Assembly: GCF_003112535.1 (NCBI RefSeq)
Contig: NZ_BEWA01000013.1
Location: 1-64,000 of the forward strand
Direction of reading: 5' to 3'
DNA: 64,000 bases
Source: Streptomyces rishiriensis
GTDB taxonomy: Bacteria; Actinomycetota; Actinomycetes; Streptomycetales; Streptomycetaceae
A program made the translations under genes and the position numbers. Shown here piece by piece: positions 61,462 to 64,000 of this stretch. The stretch's first letter is position 1. Each line of letters begins with the position of its first letter. The notes below the pieces were generated by a model. The model searched no databases. It worked only from the letters and a program-made list of their open reading frames with translations, and was not told the origin of the DNA.

Positions 61462-61821
61462 GTGGATCGTGTCGCGCTGCGCGGCCTGAAGGCCCGCGGG
61501 TACCACGGCGTGTTCCCCAAGGAACGCGAGGAGGGCCAGACCTTCATCGTGGACCTCGTCCTGGGTCTGGACACCCGACCGGCCGCGGCCGACGACGACC
61601 TGGCGAAGACCGTGCACTACGGCATGGTGGCGGAGGAGGTCGTGGCCGTCGTCCAGGGCGACGCCGTCGACCTCATCGAGACGCTCGCCGAGCGCATCGC
61701 CCAAGCCTGTCTGAAGCACCAAGAGGTCCAGGAGGTCGAGGTCTGCGTCCACAAACCGGACGCGCCGATCACCGTCCCCTTCGACGACGTGACCGTCACC
61801 ATCACCCGGAGCCGAGCATGA
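61462..61821 (+). CDS. folB: Dihydroneopterin aldolase
   Basis: Cleaves 7,8-dihydroneopterin to 6-hydroxymethyl-dihydropterin; 119 aa. ALRGLKARGYHGVFPKEREEGQTFIVDLVL and VEVCVHKPDAPI include the substrate-binding Glu and Lys regions. AGGAG at 61449-61453 is 8 nt before GTG 61462; a GTG at 61453 would overlap the ribosome site and is rejected. Its stop overlaps folK as ATGA (61818-61821). Confidence 0.95.
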   Translation: MDRVALRGLKARGYHGVFPKEREEGQTFIVDLVLGLDTRPAAADDDLAKTVHYGMVAEEVVAVVQGDAVDLIETLAERIAQACLKHQEVQEVEVCVHKPDAPITVPFDDVTVTITRSRA

Positions 61822-62429
61822 CCGCGTTCTTCACCGAGGGCCAGAGCGACCCGACCGTACAGCCGGTACCCGCCTCCGTCGTCGAGAAGGTCGACGCCGC
61901 CGACACCACCCTGCACAACCCCAAACGCGCCGTGATCTCCCTCGGCTCCAACCTGGGCAACCGCCTGGAGACCCTCCAGGGGGCCATCGACGCCCTGGAG
62001 GACACCCCCGGGGTCCGCATCAAGGCCGTCTCCCCCGTGTACGAGACGGAGCCGTGGGGCGTCGAACCCGGCAGCCAGCCGTCGTACTTCAACGCGGTGG
62101 TCCTGCTCAAGACGACCCTCCCGCCGTCGTCCCTCCTGGAGCGCGCCCATGCGGTCGAGGAGGCCTTCCACCGCGTGCGGGACGAGCGCTGGGGCGCGCG
62201 CACACTGGACGTCGACATCGTCGCGTACGCCGACGTCGTCGACGACGACCCGCACCTCACCCTTCCGCACCCCCGTGCCCACCAGCGCGCCTTCGTGCTG
62301 GCCCCCTGGCACGACGTGGAGCCCGAGGCCCAGCTGCCCGGCCGCGGCGCCGTCGCCGATCTTCTCGGCGTCCTCCCCCGCGAGGGCGTCGAAGCCCGCA
62401 AGGACCTGGAACTCCACCTGCCCGTCTAG
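61818..62429 (+). CDS. folK: HPPK (hydroxymethyl-dihydropterin pyrophosphokinase)
   Basis: Transfers pyrophosphate from ATP to 6-hydroxymethyl-dihydropterin, making the substrate of FolP; 203 aa. AVISLGSNLGNRLETLQGAIDAL, VYETEPWGVEPGSQPSYFNAVV, RWGARTLDVDIVAY and LPHPRAHQRAFVLAPW are diagnostic. A 37-residue N-terminal extension precedes the core. ATG 61818 overlaps the folB stop. Confidence 0.95.
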   Translation: MTAFFTEGQSDPTVQPVPASVVEKVDAADTTLHNPKRAVISLGSNLGNRLETLQGAIDALEDTPGVRIKAVSPVYETEPWGVEPGSQPSYFNAVVLLKTTLPPSSLLERAHAVEEAFHRVRDERWGARTLDVDIVAYADVVDDDPHLTLPHPRAHQRAFVLAPWHDVEPEAQLPGRGAVADLLGVLPREGVEARKDLELHLPV

Positions 62430-62513
62430 TCGTTAAGGTCAAGCAGAAAGGTCGACGAGACCACTGCCCGCGAGATCTTCCCGCCGCGGGCGCGGGGGAG
62501 CTGAAGGGACATC

Positions 62514-62999
62514 GTGAGAGAGCTGCGCATCAGGGTGCTGGCCGGCGTGTTCGTCGTGGCCGCGATCCTGTCCTGGGCGGGCGCGCGCCTGTGGAACTCG
62601 ATCGGGACCCTTCCCAGCGTCCCGATCGCCGCCCCCATCGTCCTCGCCCTGATCGCCGTCGTGCTCACGGCCACGGCGCTCTCGCTGCGCGCCCGCCTCA
62701 AGGCCCAGCGCGAGCGCCGCCCCGAGGCCAAGGGCGTCGATCCCCTGATGGCGGCGCGCGCGGTGGTCTTCGGCCAGTCCAGCGCTCTGGTCGCCGCTCT
62801 CGTCTCCGGAATGTACGGAGGCACGGGCGTCTTCCTCCTGGAGTCCCTCGACATCCCCGCCCGCCGTGACCAGGCCATCTACGCCGGCTTCTCGGTCCTG
62901 GCCGGCATCGCGGTCATAGCGGCGGCGATCTTCCTGGAGCGCGTCTGCAGACTCCCGGAGGACGACGACCACGAGAACGGCTCGACCTCCACGGCCTGA
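62514..62999 (+). CDS. DUF3180 membrane protein
   Basis: A 161-aa protein with four membrane helices (VLAGVFVVAAILSWAGARLW, VPIAAPIVLALIAVVLTATAL, AVVFGQSSALVAALVSGMYGGTGVFLL, AIYAGFSVLAGIAVIAAAIFL). It belongs to the DUF3180 family found next to folK in many actinobacteria, including M. tuberculosis Rv3605c as I recall. Function unknown; the linkage hints at a role with pterin or folate metabolism. AAGGGA upstream supports GTG 62514. Confidence 0.88.
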   Translation: MRELRIRVLAGVFVVAAILSWAGARLWNSIGTLPSVPIAAPIVLALIAVVLTATALSLRARLKAQRERRPEAKGVDPLMAARAVVFGQSSALVAALVSGMYGGTGVFLLESLDIPARRDQAIYAGFSVLAGIAVIAAAIFLERVCRLPEDDDHENGSTSTA

Positions 63000-63030
63000 C
63001 GCCGCCCCGCCGTCACCGGCAGGCAAGCCA

Positions 63031-63060
63031 GCGCACGTCAGGGCACGTCAGGGCACGTCA
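63031..63060. repeat. Three 10-bp GSGCACGTCA repeats
   Basis: Tandem units at 63031, 63041 and 63051 between the convergent DUF3180 and folE genes; the last unit contains the folE stop codon. Confidence 0.85.
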
Positions 63061-63663
63061 GCGCGCCAGTATCAGGCTCATCGCCTCGGCGCGGGTCGTG
63101 GCGTCCCTGAGCTGACCCCGCACCGCGGACGTCGTGGTCTTGGCTCCGGGCTTACGGATCCCCCGCACCGACATGCACATGTGTTCGGCCTCGATGACGA
63201 CGATGACGCCGCGTGCCTCCAGGATCCGCATGAGGGAGTCCGCCACCTGCGTGGTGAGACGTTCCTGCACCTGGAGACGGCGCGCGAACACCTCGACCAG
63301 CCGCGCCAGTTTGGACAGGCCCGTGATCTTGCCGGACTCCGCGGGGATGTAGCCCACATGCGCGACGCCGTGGAACGGCAGCATGTGATGCTCGCACAGG
63401 GAGACGATCTCGATGTCCTTGACCAGCACCATCTCGTCGTGGCCGAGATCGAACGTCGTCGTCAGGACTTCCTCGGGCGTCTGGGTGAGACCCGCCAGCA
63501 GCTCCCGGTAGGCCCGCGCCACCCGCGCGGGCGTCTCCCGCAGGCCCTCGCGCTCCGGGTCCTCGCCGACCGCGAGCAGCAGTTCGCGCACGGCGTTCTC
63601 GGCGCGCTTCTCGTCGAACTCGCCGATGGAACCGTCGCCGTCCAGCGTCACGGGGTCGGTCAT
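63058..63663 (-). CDS. folE: GTP cyclohydrolase I (FolE1)
   Basis: Converts GTP to 7,8-dihydroneopterin triphosphate, the first step of folate synthesis; 201 aa. The zinc ligands lie in SLCEHHMLPFHG and AEHMCMSVRGI; FARRLQVQERLTTQVADSLMRIL and TSAVRGQLRDATTRAEAMSLI are conserved. ATG 63663 has GAGG and AGGA upstream, so the longer frame to 63735 is rejected. It faces the other fol genes convergently and has its own promoter region, with TAGGCT as a -10 candidate near 63715-63720. Confidence 0.95.
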   Translation of the reverse strand: MTDPVTLDGDGSIGEFDEKRAENAVRELLLAVGEDPEREGLRETPARVARAYRELLAGLTQTPEEVLTTTFDLGHDEMVLVKDIEIVSLCEHHMLPFHGVAHVGYIPAESGKITGLSKLARLVEVFARRLQVQERLTTQVADSLMRILEARGVIVVIEAEHMCMSVRGIRKPGAKTTTSAVRGQLRDATTRAEAMSLILAR

Positions 63664-63742
63664 GGGGGGCCTCGTTCCTGTGCGGGTCGCTCGGGTGGGT
63701 ATGCACCTCATCTGCGAGCCTACGAAATCGGTCATACGGAAA

Positions 63743-63782
63743 ATGCCGCGCCCCCCAGGCTAGGACCTGGGGGGCGCGGCAT
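63743..63782 (-). terminator. Strong terminator after ftsH
   Basis: ATGCCGCGCCCCCCAGG (63743-63759) and its exact complement (63766-63782) form a 17-bp stem with a 6-nt loop. On the minus strand a T-run (TTTT) follows. It separates ftsH from folE. Confidence 0.92.
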
Positions 63783-63818
63783 CCATTCCGGGCCCGGTGG
63801 GGCCTGCCGGAGCCGGGA

Positions 63819-64000
63819 TCAGCTCTCGGGGCGGTCCTCCGGGCTGGGCTCGGCGACCGGGGCGGTCTCGACCGCGGTGGACTTCGCGGTGGAGATCGCC
63901 TGCGTCGCGCCGTTGGCGCCGTTCGTCAGTGCCAGCTCCCGGGGGGAGAGCACCGGCGGACGGGTGGACGGCGTACGCCGCGAGGAGCCGGTCCAGGCGG
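63819..64000 (-). CDS. ftsH: FtsH protease, C-terminal end (partial)
   Basis: The minus-strand frame that runs off the right edge ends with RRTPSTRPPVLSPRELALTN and an Ala/Thr/Glu/Pro-rich tail closing in EDRPES. This matches the C-terminus of Streptomyces FtsH, the membrane AAA+ zinc protease, which also precedes folE in M. tuberculosis. About 60 residues are in the window; the AAA and protease domains are outside it. The assignment rests on this tail and on synteny. Confidence 0.75.
   Translation of the reverse strand, partial: AWTGSSRRTPSTRPPVLSPRELALTNGANGATQAISTAKSTAVETAPVAEPSPEDRPES

Overview
The window is high-GC actinobacterial DNA and almost certainly comes from a Streptomyces chromosome. 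The codon bias, frequent GTG starts, the sigE-cseABC cell-envelope stress operon, lsr2, clpC, radA-disA and an auxiliary tryptophanyl-tRNA synthetase support this. The gene order follows, from memory, the SCO3334-SCO3404 interval of S. coelicolor. Several blocks (folE, folP, folB, folK, DUF3180; DUF2520-panC-coaX; lsr2; clpC) also recall the M. tuberculosis Rv3596c-Rv3610c neighbourhood. This is core chromosome: I see no transposase, prophage, rRNA, tRNA, CRISPR array or secondary-metabolite cluster.

Layout. 0.3-3.2 kb: trpS behind a short leader peptide with tandem Trp codons and a classical attenuator, then a GlxA-type regulator divergent from a cysteine hydrolase. 3.2-10.4 kb: proC, a two-gene ABC exporter with a dyad over its start codon, a methyltransferase, two small proteins and a Ser/Thr kinase with a PQQ-type propeller. 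10.6-18.3 kb: ilvD, an isomerase-tetR pair, a Ppx/GppA phosphatase, a cysteine-rich hypothetical and a membrane protein that joins sigma-factor-like, zinc-finger-like and BACON-like parts. 18.5-23.5 kb: radA-disA (DNA repair and c-di-AMP), a secreted or anchored Gly/Ser-rich protein and mutY. 23.8-27.4 kb: sigE-cseA-cseB-cseC. 27.6-31.8 kb: a 14-TM MFS exporter divergent from its TetR regulator with three operator copies, an M23 peptidase and a secreted HAD phosphatase. 31.9-38.5 kb: clpC (with a ClgR-type box upstream), a repeat-rich hypothetical, lsr2, an ArgA-type acetyltransferase, a BlaI-type repressor and small proteins. 38.6-44.2 kb: a compact cofactor operon, DUF2520-panC-nadB-nadC-coaX, with 4-base stop/start overlaps at three or four junctions. 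44.4-49.6 kb: a PLP lyase, an ArsR-type regulator, a TmrB-like ATPase and a NarL-type two-component system. 49.8-57.4 kb: a MidA/NDUFAF7-type methyltransferase convergent with a lone NuoD, two PH-domain membrane proteins, an acidic coiled-coil membrane protein and a membrane esterase. 57.6-64 kb: an MprF/LysX-type lysyltransferase, folP-NTF2-folB-folK-DUF3180, folE and the 3' end of ftsH.

Themes. (1) At least fourteen start codons sit 6-7 nt after a TANNNT-like -10 box (or a CATAAT/CATTAT variant) with no Shine-Dalgarno, so many transcripts here look leaderless; this also fixes several starts. (2) Intergenic spacers and protein tails carry many short GC-rich tandem repeats (6-23 bp units). 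(3) The most interesting items are the trpS attenuator, the sigma-like/BACON membrane protein, the MidA-NuoD pairing with a conserved target arginine, the DUF2520 gene heading a pantothenate/NAD/CoA operon that lacks panE, the repeats upstream of sigE, and the structured gap before folB.
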